This document shows, one piece after another, positions 53,201 to 64,000 of a stretch of DNA of 64,000 bases. The notes under the pieces are model-generated. The model did not search any database. It worked only from the letters and a program-made list of their open reading frames with translations, and was not told the DNA's origin. Every line of letters starts with the position of its first letter. Positions within the stretch are counted from its first letter, which is position 1. The stretch is from Myotis daubentonii (Eukaryota > Chordata > Mammalia > Chiroptera > Vespertilionidae): contig NC_081844.1 in assembly GCF_963259705.1 (NCBI RefSeq), forward strand, positions 110,174,965 to 110,238,964, read 5' to 3'. The position numbers and the translations under genes are program-made.

Positions 53201-54654
53201 CCCTATCCCTCCACCGCGGGGGACGCTGGGCGGCTCCACGTGGTGGCTGCGGTGAGGCAGGGGCTGTGCACGTGGGGGTGCCCACAGGGGGGCTGGCTGC
53301 GGGCAGGAGCTGCAGAGGGGCCTGCGTGTGGGTGTGCGCACAGTGGGACTGGGGGCGACATGGCGTCCGTCTGTGGGTTTTAGGGCCTCTCCTGCCGCCC
53401 ACAGTGGCCGCACCGGTTACCCTCCCACCCGCAGCCGCCGGCTCCCTTTCCTCCCGCCCTCGCCAGGACGCAGGCCCTGGGGGCCCTGACCTCCCCTCGG
53501 GGAGTCTGTCCTGGAGGGGGGGGGGGGCCGACGTGCGTGAAAGACGGGCGCGTGGATGTGCGGGCTGTTCGCGTAGGAAAACGGCGATTCCTCCGCCTCG
53601 AGTGGGTGGGAAAGCAGAGTCCGGGGCAGGCAGCTGAGGGAACGCGGGTCTCCGCCCCGGGAACGTCACGCGGCCGTTGAAAGGCGGGGGGCGGCTCGCC
53701 GGGGTGACCGGGGCACCGGAGCTCCTGACCGCGCAGCGCGACAGGCGTGGGCCCCGCAGACACCCGGTCCCGAGGCTGGAGGACCGGCCCGGGCGCAGGA
53801 GCCGCACGTGGCCAGCGGGAGGGCGTCAGGCGCCCCGCAGGCTGTGGACAGCGGACCCTGCTCCCTCCCCAGCTCACACCTGCCGCCCCGGCACGGTGAC
53901 CTCAGCCTCTGGCCAGGCGGCCCCCCGAGGTGCCCGGCTCAGGACCAGGAGGTTGGGTGAGTGGTGCCTGGGGGTGCGCGGGGGGGGGGGGGGGCAGGGG
54001 CAGTGGAGCTGGGAGGCCCCCAGGGGCTCAGCTGCCTCAGGAGCTGGGAGCCCAGAGGAGGCACAGCCCCCACCACCCAGCTGCTGGTCAGACACGGAGG
54101 GGGCGGGGGCGGGGGCGCATCTGGGGGCGAGCAGGCTCTGCGGAGGGCGCAGGGCTGAGCTGAGCCTTGGGGCGGAGCAGAGACCGAGCCGAGGCCAGGG
54201 GGCCGGGTCTGGGGTTGGACACGCAGGCGGTCAGCAGAGCAGGGCCTGGTCGCCAAGGTCCCAAGGGGTCAGCGGGGACCCCCAGCCTGGTCGCCAAGGG
54301 GTCACAGGGCGTCCCTGCCCGGCTGGGGTTCGTCAGCGAGTCAGTGAACAGAGGCGGCGGGAGCCCCTGGAGCCCGGGGTGCAGGGGGCGAGGTCGGAGC
54401 TGTGCGGGGTGGTGTGCGCCTGTCGGTGGGCGGTGCGTGAGGGAGGCCGGCCAGGGAGCTGGTTTAGGTGCGCGCTGGGGAGGGCGCGGACACTGACCTG
54501 GAGCGGAGCCTGGGGGCAGGTGGGGCTGCGAGTAAACGCCTTCAGGGAAGAGAATGAGTCCTAGGGCGGCAGGGAGCCGGTCCTGTAAAGCGCCCACTGG
54601 GTGTCCGCGCAGGCCCGCCGTCCCCACTCCCACAGCGCCCCCCCCCACACACAC
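53201..54654. other. GC-rich stretch
   Basis: G-runs near 53518 and 53980. Open frames up to 295 residues are unrecognisable and compositionally biased. No gene called. Confidence 0.4.
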
Positions 54655-54800
54655 ACACCCCTCCCTCCTCCCAGACACCCCTCCCTCCCAGGCCCCCCTC
54701 CCTCCTCCCAGGCTCCCCTCCCTCCTCCCGGGCCCCCCTCCCTCCTCCCAGGCTCCCCTCCCTCCTCTCTGGCCCCCCTCCCTCCTCCCAGGCCCCCTCA
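54655..54800 (+). repeat. About 19-20-bp C-rich minisatellite
   Basis: Seven or eight units of CCCCTCCCTCCTCCCAGGC type, with CGGGC, ACACC and CTGGC variants. Confidence 0.85.
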
Positions 54801-56122
54801 CTCCATCGTGGTGATTGGCAGCCTCCCAGGCCCTGGGAGAACCTGGCAGAGATCCCATTCCACGGGAAAGTCATTGGCGACACCTGGTTTTGCCTTAAGA
54901 AGGCGGCGCCCATTCACCGACTATTAACTATCAGAGGGAAGGCGGCAGCAGAAGCCGTAGCAGCTGAGGGACCTCGTGGAGAGGGTGGCCTCTGAGTCTT
55001 TCTTTCCCCTCCCCCCCCCCCCTCCAGTCCTGCAGCGCTTTCTCCCTGCCCTTCCTGGAGCGGAGCGGGGTCTCCCTGCTCCCCCCTGCTCCACATGGGT
55101 GTGAACTGAGAACCCAGACACTGGCGCCCAGGCCCCCTGACTTCATGCTGATTCCCAGCCCAACCCCCTTCCCGGTGTGGGGCGAGTGGTGTGCAGTGTG
55201 TGCTGTGGGGTACATGGTGTGGAGTGTGGGGCATGCGGCATGCGGTGTGGGGTGTGGGGTACATGGTGTGGGGCGTGGGGTGAGGGGTGCGGGGTGCGGC
55301 GGCCTCCTCAGTGAGTGGTGGCCAGCGGAGCGTGGGCCTCCGTGGGTGGTGCTCAGGGGCCTCTCACCGGTTCCCCTCCTCCTCCTCCCCCCCTGGGGGC
55401 TCCGTCCTCTTAAAGGTCTTGGTGCCACAGCTCAGGGCGGGAGCGGGACGCGTGGCATTTGTCCCGTGGGCGTTGTCTCTAGGAAGCGTGAGGTGCGTGG
55501 CTCCCAGGCTGTCCCTCCGGCCCTCGCGCATGAGGTGCCCACGCCGGCCCGCAGTCCGCCCGGGGAGGGACGGGAGCGAGGTCGTGGGCACGTGAGCATC
55601 TTGGGGGGACGCAGCGGACGGCGCTGATGAGCTAAGCGGGACCCTCGCTGGAGGAAACACCCGCGTCTCCATCTCGCGGGTCCCACCGGCAGAGCCCCTC
55701 ATCGCAATCAGGTTCTTCATGGCCGTGACCTTCTCCTGGGCTCACAGCGCTGTTCACGCCAAGGTCTGTGCCCGAGGGAGCCTCCCGCCCCGCAGGCTCA
55801 TCCCGCTCCCCGGGGGTCCAGGCGCCAGAGGAGAGCTGGGTGCAGGGGGCTGGGGGGGGGGGCGGGGGGCGCACTGCTTCATCCCGTCCAGGCTACCGGC
55901 GCCGAGGCCCTGAGGCCAGGAGGTGTGTCGGGAGCTGTCAGCTCATGGAGGTGACGTGACCGGGAGCCGGGAAGCCACTCCGGGCCCCGCACAGGACCAC
56001 AGGCCCCGCAGGCACCGCACCTGCAGCCTCAGCCCTGCCGCGTCCCAGGACCCGCCGGTGACGGGCAGGTGGCCGCGTGCAGGCTGAGTGTGAGCAGCGC
56101 TGGCTCAGAAAGGGTGTCTGGG
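54801..56122. other. GC-rich stretch with GTG-rich run at 55187-55305
   Basis: The run at 55187-55305 is made of GTGTGGGGTACATGGTGTGG-like words and resembles the G-rich array at 24358-25010. A small AT pocket lies at 54920-54945. No gene recognised. Confidence 0.45.
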
Positions 56123-56318
56123 CCCGGCCGGCGCGGCTCAGTGGCTGAGCGTCGACCTTGAACCAGGAGGTCAGGGCACGTGCCTGGGATGCAGGCTCCA
56201 TCCCCATGTGGGGCCTGCAGGAGGCAGCCGGTCCATGATTCTCTCTCATCATTGACGTTTCTCTCCCTCTCCTTTCCTCTCTCAAATCAATAAAAATACA
56301 TTTAAAAAAAAAAAAACT
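56123..56318 (+). mobile_element. VES-type SINE with imperfect 16-bp target duplication
   Basis: Sense VES with poly-A-like tail. Flanks AGAAAGGGTGTCTGGG (56107-56122) and AGAAAGGGCTTCTGGG (56319-56334) differ at two positions. The B-box part is deleted between GGAGGTC and AGGGCACGTGCC. Confidence 0.94.
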
Positions 56319-56334
56319 AGAAAGGGCTTCTGGG

Positions 56335-57099
56335 AAGCGAAACGCAGGGAGGCTGGGCGCCGGGCACAAGGCCCCCCGGCACCAGCTGGCAGTGTCGGGG
56401 CGTCAGGGCCCTGTTCCCTGGGGGGAGTTGGAGGCTCTCTCTCCACTGGGGTCACTTCACTGAGACGGGCTTGTTCTGCGTGATCCTGAATCGGCAGGTT
56501 TCCACGGTGCCTTTTCAGGGGCAGGTGGGCGGGAGGGGGCGTGGGGTTTCCTCTGCACCAGACCCGCCGCTGGCATGGGTATCGGGGGACGCTCTCCCGT
56601 GTGTACAGAGGGGCAGGCATGGGGTCGGGTGGCGAGGACTCCGGACAGGGCGCTGGGACCCCTGTGCCTTCTGCTCCGTCCAGGCCTCAGTTTCCCCGTG
56701 TAAAGGAGCCACGGGACTGTGCTCCGTGTCGCCCTTGAACTCTCAGGTGCAGGAGGACCCACGGGGCGGGGAGGGGCGGGGAGGAGTTCTCTCCCTGGTG
56801 CTCAGGTTGGGGCCGAGGGCCGGGTGTGGGTGTGGGGGGCTCCCCGATGGCTCCCTTGGCGCCGCGGGCAGGTCCTAGGCCTCCTGCCTCTTCTCCTTCA
56901 TTTGCACTGAGCTGATCGCCGGGTCCCTGCAGGAGCACGGTGGCACCCGCTCGTTAAAGAGAGGGTCCCCAAGCCTCTCACACAGGAGGCGTCACAGCGA
57001 TGTGAGGGGAGGTGACCTAGCAAGGTTTCTCCGAGTCTAAATCTGGAAAGAGAGAGAGAGATGGCGGGGAGGGGGGGGAGGGGGCGGGGAGAGGGCGGA
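56335..57099. other. GC-rich stretch with MIR trace
   Basis: CAGGCCTCAGTTTCCCCGTG TAAAGG near 56683 is a MIR remnant. Otherwise nothing. Confidence 0.4.
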
Positions 57100-57720
57100 C
57101 TATTTTTAATTTCTCGCTAAGAACTGATTTCTTTAAATCCACGCTGATATTTTGAGCTCAGCCCGTGGAACCATGAATTCTGTCGCCGTAGCGGTCCTGT
57201 TCTCTCCTGGCTGTAGGAAGGGCAGGATGGTGGTGGCCTCTCGGGGGAATCTGCCCCGGGGGGGGGCGGGGGGCAGAGTGGGGGCGATGCACCCGGAGCC
57301 CCAGATGGTCCCTCCTGGGGCGGAGCCATATGACCCATAATGAATATTTAACTCCGGGTCGCAGGGTAAGTGGCGAGGCCCTCAATCAGCCCCGTTACCT
57401 AAGGTCAGGAGAGGAGAGATGCATTTATTTATTGATTAGCTTTTACACTCTGCTCCCCATTTGTGTCTCTGCGAATCAATATCGCCTACAATGTCCTGAT
57501 TTCTTTAACGACCTCCCAAAGCAGCCGCGGAGACGGCGCCCTCTGCTCCCTGTCCTGCTGCTGCCGGGAGAGCAGGCCGGCTCCGCGGTGCGGGCACGAG
57601 GCAGTGCCGCCCACTGGGTAAGGGGCCGCCTCGGTTCAGGCTGCGGTCACACCCGGGTTTATCGTTTCCCCATGACGACGGGAACACATTCCCAGGGGCC
57701 CGCCGACCCAAATTAACAGC
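57100..57720. promoter_or_regulatory. Candidate conserved non-coding cluster
   Basis: Repeat-free text with AT-rich motifs: GACTATTTTTAATTTCTCGC near 57099 (MEF2-like), GATATTTTGAGCTC near 57146, CATAATGAATATTTAACTCC near 57336, GCATTTATTTATTGATTAGC near 57421, GCGAATCAATATCGCC near 57472. Inference only. Confidence 0.42.
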
Positions 57721-57765
57721 CGCCGACGTTTCCTGTCTCTTGTTGTTTTTTAATATAAAAGGCGC

Positions 57766-57874
57766 AGCCCGGCCAGTGTGGCTCAGTGGCTGAGCACTGA
57801 CCTATGAACTAGGAGGCTGAGATTCGATTCCCGGTCAGGGGTGTGCAGGAGGCGGCCAATCAATGACTCTCTCA
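57766..57874 (+). mobile_element. VES-type SINE, truncated and internally deleted
   Basis: Head CCCGGCCAGTGTGGCTCAGT, B box GATTCGATTCC, then directly GTGTGCAGGAGGCGGCCAATC; CT run and tail lost. Confidence 0.88.
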
Positions 57875-58304
57875 CGCGGGGACCCCTGGCTCGGGCTTCT
57901 GCACACGCTCGGCCTCATAGACCCCAGAGCTCCCCGGGAAGGCTGGGTCCGTCTGCACCCAATCGGCAGGCCGCGGGGGTTGCGTTCCCCCACATTCTCT
58001 CCGGCTCTAGTTTTGCCCAACTTCTCATGGATTTAAATCACCTGACGGGCGGGGGGTGGGCCTCGCGGCTGTTTTCAGACGGCGATTCTGGCTCGCAGAC
58101 GGAGGCCCCAACATGGCGCGGAGGGAGCACAGACCGGACGTGAGCCTCTGAGACGGGAGGGCCGCCGGGCCGTGGGGAGGCTCCCCGGAACTCACGCAGG
58201 ACAGCACCCCACCCTCCCGTCCGCCGCCTCGGCCGGGCCAGGGGCACAGGCCGATTTGAGGGGGGCTGTGGGGGCAGGGCTGGGGCCTGGGCCTGGGGTG
58301 GGCT
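57875..58304. other. GC-rich stretch
   Basis: Nothing recognised. Confidence 0.4.
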
Positions 58305-58640
58305 CTGACACTTGCTCCCGGCCCTCAGTTTCCTCGGCTGTGACGGGTGGACAAGGATTCCCGTCCGTGGGTCCTGTGAGGACTGGCGGAAGCAACATGT
58401 GGGGCGGGCTCGGCCCCTCGCCAGGCACAGGGCTCAGGAGGGAGTGCTCCTGCTCACAGCCTCAGGGCGTGGGAAGGGGTGTGGGCGCCGGAGGCCCTGG
58501 CGGGGCCCCTCCCCTGGCCTGGCTGCCTCGGTTTCCTCACCTGTGAAATGGGCTGATGTTACCCCCACATGCTGTGCAGATGCAGTGAGACCGCCGTGTG
58601 CAGGACTCGGCGCCGGCACGTGGCAGGCGCTCTGTGCAAA
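58305..58640 (+). mobile_element. Two MIR fragments
   Basis: CCCTCAGTTTCCTCGGCTGT (58323) and CTCGGTTTCCTCACCTGTGA AATGGGCTGATGTTACC (58527), the latter followed by GGCACGTGGCAGGCGCTCTG. Confidence 0.75.
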
Positions 58641-59292
58641 CGCTCACGTTCCTGACAGAGCCCGGCACGGGGAGCAGAGCCGCCATGATTGGGGCAGAAT
58701 CTGCTCGGCCCTTGGCCTGGGCGGTCACCATGTGAGGCGCTCACGGAGGCCTCGGGCCGGCCAGCCTGTTGTCCTGCCACCAGATGGCGGCCGGTGCGCA
58801 GCGGGGTAGCCTGAGGGTCCCGGGTCCTCCCCGCCCTGCCCGGTGCTGAGGCGTCAGGCAGGGCTGGCCACGCGGCCTGGGGGGTTGGGGTGGAGGGAAG
58901 AGAGGAGGCGTGAGAAAGAGGGAGCCTCATGGGAGGGCCCATTGGCTGCTGGCGAGTGGCAGAAATGCCCACAGGAGGCGACCCCACTCCTCCGTGAGTT
59001 CCCTGCAGCAAGTCCCTCATTTCTGACATGTGTGTTCCCGCGGCGTCTGTACAAGCAGCACCGGCCTCTCATTTCCCTGCTCATTTGCGGGGGGAGGGGG
59101 CTGCAATGTTTATTAGTGATTAAACAGGACACAGGGCGCAAGACCGACTTGGCAGCAATGGGCAGGGGGGGCATCACCCCTCAGAGCCCGCACCAGCGCC
59201 AGGCCTTCCTGGGAGGGGCCGCCGGGGCGATGGCCTTTGTCAGAACCAAAGACCCGTTCCTGCCCGTCCGCATGTCCAGGCTGGAATCAGAC
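58641..59292. other. GC-rich stretch
   Basis: Nothing recognised. Confidence 0.4.
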
Positions 59293-59416
59293 GCACGTAC
59301 GTGTGTACGTGTGTGTGTGCGCACGCACACGTGTCTGCGTGCATGCATGTGCTCTGTGTGTGTGTCTGTGTGCATGTCTGTGCGCGTGTGCGCGCGTGTG
59401 CATGTGTGTGCGTGGA
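59293..59416. repeat. Alternating purine-pyrimidine (TG/CG)n tract
   Basis: ACGTACGTGTGTACGTGTGT, GTGCGCACGCACACGTGTCT and GCGCGTGTGCGCGCGTGTGC words give a long alternating tract rich in CG steps. Confidence 0.92.
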
Positions 59417-60666
59417 GGCTGGGGCATCTGTTGACAGTATAAATCTCACGTTGCCCGGCTGCTGCTGTGCCTGGGAACACATCCGTGTGGGCGGCGGCTC
59501 CACGGGGAGGAGGGAGGCACTTAGCAGCGACTTCGCTTCCGGCCTCGGGTTCTCTCCCCAACGAGCCAGCGGTCTCCAGGGGCGACGGGGAAATGGCACA
59601 AACAGAAACATAAAGGGCAGCGCTGTCCCCTGGGGCGGCCGGCTTTCTCTCATGATCTCGCTGCAGTTCTGCATTTGCGAATTCTAAACAGAGTTAGAGG
59701 CGATCGGAAACGTGAACGTGTTTTAAAGACGCTGAGGAGGAAAGGGCGCTACAACCCGACAGCACCCGAAGGCGCTGCCCCTGGTGGGGACCGCCCCGCC
59801 CGCGCGATGTCTGGGCCGGGGGGCACCCCGACCCACCCCAGGGGCCCCCAGACAGAGCACTGCCGGGAGCGGACGGCGGAGCCCCCGAGCCCGGCCTGCA
59901 GGCGCCGCGGGGACGCACTCGCCGGGCGCTGTCCGTCACCTGTGTCCACGCAGCGCCCTGCCCGCCGCTGGACGGCCTCCTGCTCCCCCCGCAGGGCGCG
60001 CGGGCCAGGCGGCCGGGGGAGAGAACGTAAGAGCGAGAATAGACCGCCCCCGCGACCGGCTGCGGGTTACCGGGGTTACCGTCACGCACCGGAGTGTGCG
60101 CCCTGCGGGTGTGCCGCCTCCGCCCGCCCTGCCCGGCCCGCAGGTGATGGGACTCCGGCGCACGTGGCCCCAAGTCAGGAGCCGCTGCCCAGCCTCCGCG
60201 GAAGAGGGGGTTCCGGGTGGGAATGACGGGGCTCAGGGGGTGGGGTCCAGGTCCCCCTCGGTGGCACTGAAGGGAGGTAAATAGAGAGAGTTCCCGTTTG
60301 TGGATCAGAAGGTGTAATGTTGTTGCGATGTCAGTTCCCCCCACTGACCTACAGGCTCCGTGTAAGACCCTTTAAAGCCCGGGATTTGTTCAGAAGCTGA
60401 CAAGCTGGCCCCGACGTTCAGACGGAAACGCAGAGCACCTGCGGCCGAAGCCTGTGAAAAGGAAAACGGGGTCCTGGCCGCCCACTTAAACCCCCGTGAC
60501 CCACGGCAGCCGGGACACCGGACCGAGGGGGCCGCCTCCCATCCCCGGCCACCGGGAGCCGGGACACGTCCCCACCCGCGTCCTCAGCTGGTTTCTGACA
60601 AAGAGGACAGACAAGCCACCAGGGTAAACACGTCTTTGCAAAAACAGTGCTGTAACAATTGGATAT
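59417..60666. other. GC-rich stretch
   Basis: Nothing recognised; overlapping GC-rich open frames on both strands only. Confidence 0.4.
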
Positions 60667-62091
60667 TTGTACACACACTCACTCACACTCAGACACACAC
60701 ACACTCACATACACACATATGCTCACTCACGCACGCACACACCGCGCACACACTCACATACTCACACATTCTCACACACACACACTCACACTCACATAAA
60801 CACACGCTCACTCACGCACACACTCACACTCACACATATGCTCACTCACACGCATGCACACACACTCAGACACACACATACGCTCACACGCACACGCACA
60901 CACTCAGACACACATACTCACGCTCACCACACGCACGCACACACACTCACATACACATTCTCACACTCACATACACACACATTCTCACACATACACACAT
61001 TCTCACACACTCACACTCACACATTCTCACACATACACACATTCTCACACACTCACATACACATTCTCACACACATACACTCACATACACATTCTCACAC
61101 ACACTCACACACACGCTCACACGCACGCACACAGCACACACATTCTCACACATACACACATTCTCACACACACTCACATACACATTCTCACACATACACA
61201 CATTCTCACACACACTCATACTCACACATTCTCACACATACACACATTCTCACACACTCACATACACATTCTCACACACATACACTCACATACACATTCT
61301 CACACACACTCACACACACGCTCACACGCACGCACACAGCACACACATTCTCACACTCACACACATACACATTCTCACACACACATTCACATGTTCACAC
61401 ACACATACACATACATTCTCTCACACATACACACATTCACTTACACATTCTCTCACACACACCACACACACATACATTCTCATACACACACATACACTTA
61501 CACATTCTCTCACAAACTCACACACCACACACACCACACACACACCACACACACACACACAACACACACACACACACACAACACACACACAACACTCACA
61601 CACACCACACACACACACCACACACACACACACCACACACACACACCACACACACACACACACCACACACACCACACACACACACACCACACACACCACA
61701 CACACACACACCACACACACACACACCACACACACACACACCACACACACCACACACACACCACACACACACACTCACACACACACCACACACACACACC
61801 ACACACACACACCACACACACACACACACACACCACACACACACACACCACACACACACACACACCACACACACCACACACACACACCACACACACACAC
61901 CACACACACACACACACACCACACACACACACACCACACACACACACACACCACACACACACACCACACACACACACACACACACCACACACACCACACA
62001 CACACACCACACACACACACACACCACACACACACACACACACACACTCACACACACTCACACACACCACATACACACACACACACGCACA
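60667..62091. repeat. Complex (CA)n array, about 1.4 kb
   Basis: Two domains. From 60667 to about 61500 the text is CACTCACA / ATTCTCACACATACAC rich; from about 61500 on it is CACACACACC. A landmark segment GCTCACACGCACGCACACAG at 61115 recurs at 61320, showing a 205-bp duplication. Frames up to 540 residues (Thr/His or Cys/Val) are artefacts. Confidence 0.96.
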
Positions 62092-62104
62092 CATACAGGA
62101 GCTC

Positions 62105-62880
62105 AGGCCTTATCTCTATGATGTATAAAGATTCACTCAGAATGGACCACAGGCCTAAATATAAGAACTGTAATTATAAAACTTCTGGGACAAAAGCCTT
62201 CCAGACTGGGTTAGGCAGAGAGTTTGTAGACATGACAGGAACAGCATTAGCCAGTTGATAAATTGGGCATCATTAAAATTAAAAACACCCGCACTTCAGA
62301 AGGCACCATTAGGAAAATGAAGGCCAGCGCGGCCTGGGAGGAAATATTTGCCAATTATAGCTCCGACGCGGAACTTGTATCCAGAACCTACAAAGAACTC
62401 TGGGAACCGGTAAGAAGAAGACCATTTAAATTTAAAATGAGCGCGAGCTCGGGGACGTTTTGCTAAAGTCGCAGACACACCAGTGACTGAGGAGCGTGAG
62501 GCCAGGCCTCCCCCTGAGGGATCAGGGAAATGCGTGTGCGGCCGACCACCCGCCGGCTGCCCAGTAGGTCCAGCGGACGTGGGGTCCGCGCCAGGCCGCC
62601 TCTGCAGGAGAAAGGACAGAGCACAGCGTTTACGACGAAGTGGGCTGTGAGGTGGGGGGGTGGGGGGGGCGGGACACGGGACTGCATGGTGTGCGGCTCC
62701 ACGTCTATCACGTGTCCACAGAAGTCCCGTCCCCGCGGGGCACTGCCCGGAGCTCCCCCAGCGGCTGGAGGGAATGGGGGGAGGGGGTCACGATTGTGGT
62801 GCTGGGGTGTCACGCTGTAGAACCACCAAGACTCGACCTGCACACTTGTGGGGGGTGGGGGGAACATGCCAATCACCTTA
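62105..62880 (+). mobile_element. LINE-1 ORF2 3' part and 3' UTR
   Basis: CTCAGAATGGACCACAGGCC TAAATATAAGAACTG, AAATTGGGCATCATTAAAAT TAAAAAC and AGAACCTACAAAGAACTC follow L1 ORF2 order. Traces of 3' UTR run to about 62880. Frameshifted and non-coding. Confidence 0.85.
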
Positions 62881-63825
62881 ACAAAAGGAGAGGCCGGGGG
62901 AGGGAGGCCTGGGGTACGGGTCCTGGAGAGGAGTCTCGGGGTGGAGGGGAGGGAGCGGGGGCACAGAGATATGGGGGGCAGAGAATCTGGGGACAGAGAG
63001 ATCTGGGGAGCAGGTAGATCTTGGGGGGCAGGTAGATCTGGGGGGACAAACAGAATGTCTCGTCCAGCTCACACCTTTGGAGGCGCAGCTGCTCACCAAA
63101 ACCTTTCCAAGTGCGCGGTGTGTGAGCGCAGCGGGGCCTCCGTCCTCCCGCTCCCGGGTGGGCGTCTCCCCGGGGCCCTCGTCCCCCTTGGCTCCCGCTC
63201 ATGTGGCGGCTCCACAGGTCTGGACGGCCCTGAGCCCGGCAGCCCCTGCCCGGGGAAGAGTGTCCGCGGCCTTTTCCCCGAACGGAAACGGGGGGCGGGT
63301 GTGCGTGAGACCGGTCCCGGGCGCTTGTTTAAGGTCGTTACAGAAAGCTGGCGGGGGATCCAGCTCCTCCAGAACGGGGTTCGGGGTTCGGGGTTCCGGC
63401 CGCCCGGCCCCGTTGCTAGGGAGGCGGAGGGGCTCCTGTGTGTAAATTCCAGGCAGGAGGAGAGAGTGCGCCCCCCGAAAGGGGAGGCTGGGGAGAGATG
63501 GGAACGTTACACGGCACGATTCCCCGCAGGGGCGCTCAGAGGAGAAGCGGCAATCTCTCCCCCCTCCCCTCCTCCCTCTCTCCCTCTCGCTCTCTCTCTC
63601 TCATAGTAAATCCTAATCTTAGCTTTTCTTCTCATAAATCAGGGGTCCAGGCAGGATTGTCAGATAAAGCAAATACAAATCAATATTCACACTAAAAAAT
63701 GTGTTGTTTATCTGAAATCCACATTTGATCTGGCACCTGCCAGTCCAGGGGGCGCTGGCCTGTCCCGTCTTCACAGCAGCGCCGACGTCCCACCTCCCAC
63801 CTCGGTCCTACGGGGTAAATGCACA
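62881..63825. other. GC-rich stretch, short CT run near 63565-63602
   Basis: GGGCAGGTAGATCTGGGG-type words recur near 62990-63045. No gene recognised. Confidence 0.45.
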
Positions 63826-63965
63826 CCCACTCACGCACACGCACACACACACTCACACACACACACACTCACACACACACACACTCACTCACACACGCAC
63901 GCACACACTCACACACACACACACTCACACACGCACACACGCGCGCGCGAGCACACACAAATGTA
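63826..63965. repeat. (CA)n array with CACTCACA and CGCG interruptions
   Basis: Interrupted CA array that continues to near the window end. Confidence 0.93.
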
Positions 63966-64000
63966 CACGCACACACATGTGCACACAAATGCGCGCATGC

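Noticed and set aside
60636..62258. 540-residue Thr/His-rich frame and companions
   Set aside because: Reading of the CA array; alternate frames and the opposite strand are open too.

Overview
The window reads as nuclear DNA of a vespertilionid bat. Three lines support this. At least fifteen copies or fragments of a tRNA-derived VES-type SINE are present. Two Helitrons have HeliBat ends (A|TC start, a short hairpin, CTAG end). There are also compact hAT elements with little-eroded target duplications. Ancient mammalian repeats (MIR, L2, L1M/HAL1-like, MaLR LTR, a MER5 remnant) are scattered between them. Species and chromosome cannot be read from the sequence.

I find no protein-coding exon, rRNA or functional tRNA gene. 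All very long open frames lie in tandem repeats whose unit is a multiple of 3 bp, or in di- and trinucleotide arrays, where every frame stays open. The window is best described as a GC-rich intergenic or intronic region, loaded with minisatellites as regions near chromosome ends often are, with several AT-richer non-repetitive islands that look like candidate regulatory elements.

Layout: 0-5 kb has an hAT element with a perfect 8-bp target duplication, a VES, a MIR and a 1-kb CAC/CAT array. 5-8 kb has a 13-bp repeat and a very regular 30-bp minisatellite. 8-11 kb has an LTR-like repeat, a VES, a candidate regulatory island and a 34-38-bp minisatellite. 11-13.5 kb has a GT array and a Helitron that contains a nearly gutted endogenous retrovirus with an 18-nt tRNA-Lys3-type primer-binding site. 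13.5-26 kb has old L1/L2/MIR/MaLR pieces, a CCA array, a G-rich block with strong G-quadruplex potential and two candidate regulatory islands. 26-39 kb is the L1-rich part: L1 ORF1 and HAL1-like pieces, a second hAT copy inserted in a MIR, a minisatellite, a 2.8-kb L1 ORF2/3' UTR with a nested VES, and a head-to-tail VES pair. 39-53 kb has an L2, the inverted partner of the 8-kb LTR-like repeat, candidate islands, an 18-bp minisatellite with higher-order structure, a Helitron splitting a MaLR LTR, a 54-bp minisatellite and a SPIN/URR1-like hAT fragment. 53-64 kb is GC-rich sequence with VES, MIR, a 1.4-kb CA array and a further L1 3' piece.

I did not find a new gene system. The most informative structures are the retrovirus-in-Helitron nest, the inverted LTR-like pair that differs by a MER5 segment, the near-identical hAT pair, and the minisatellite arrays with readable variant patterns.
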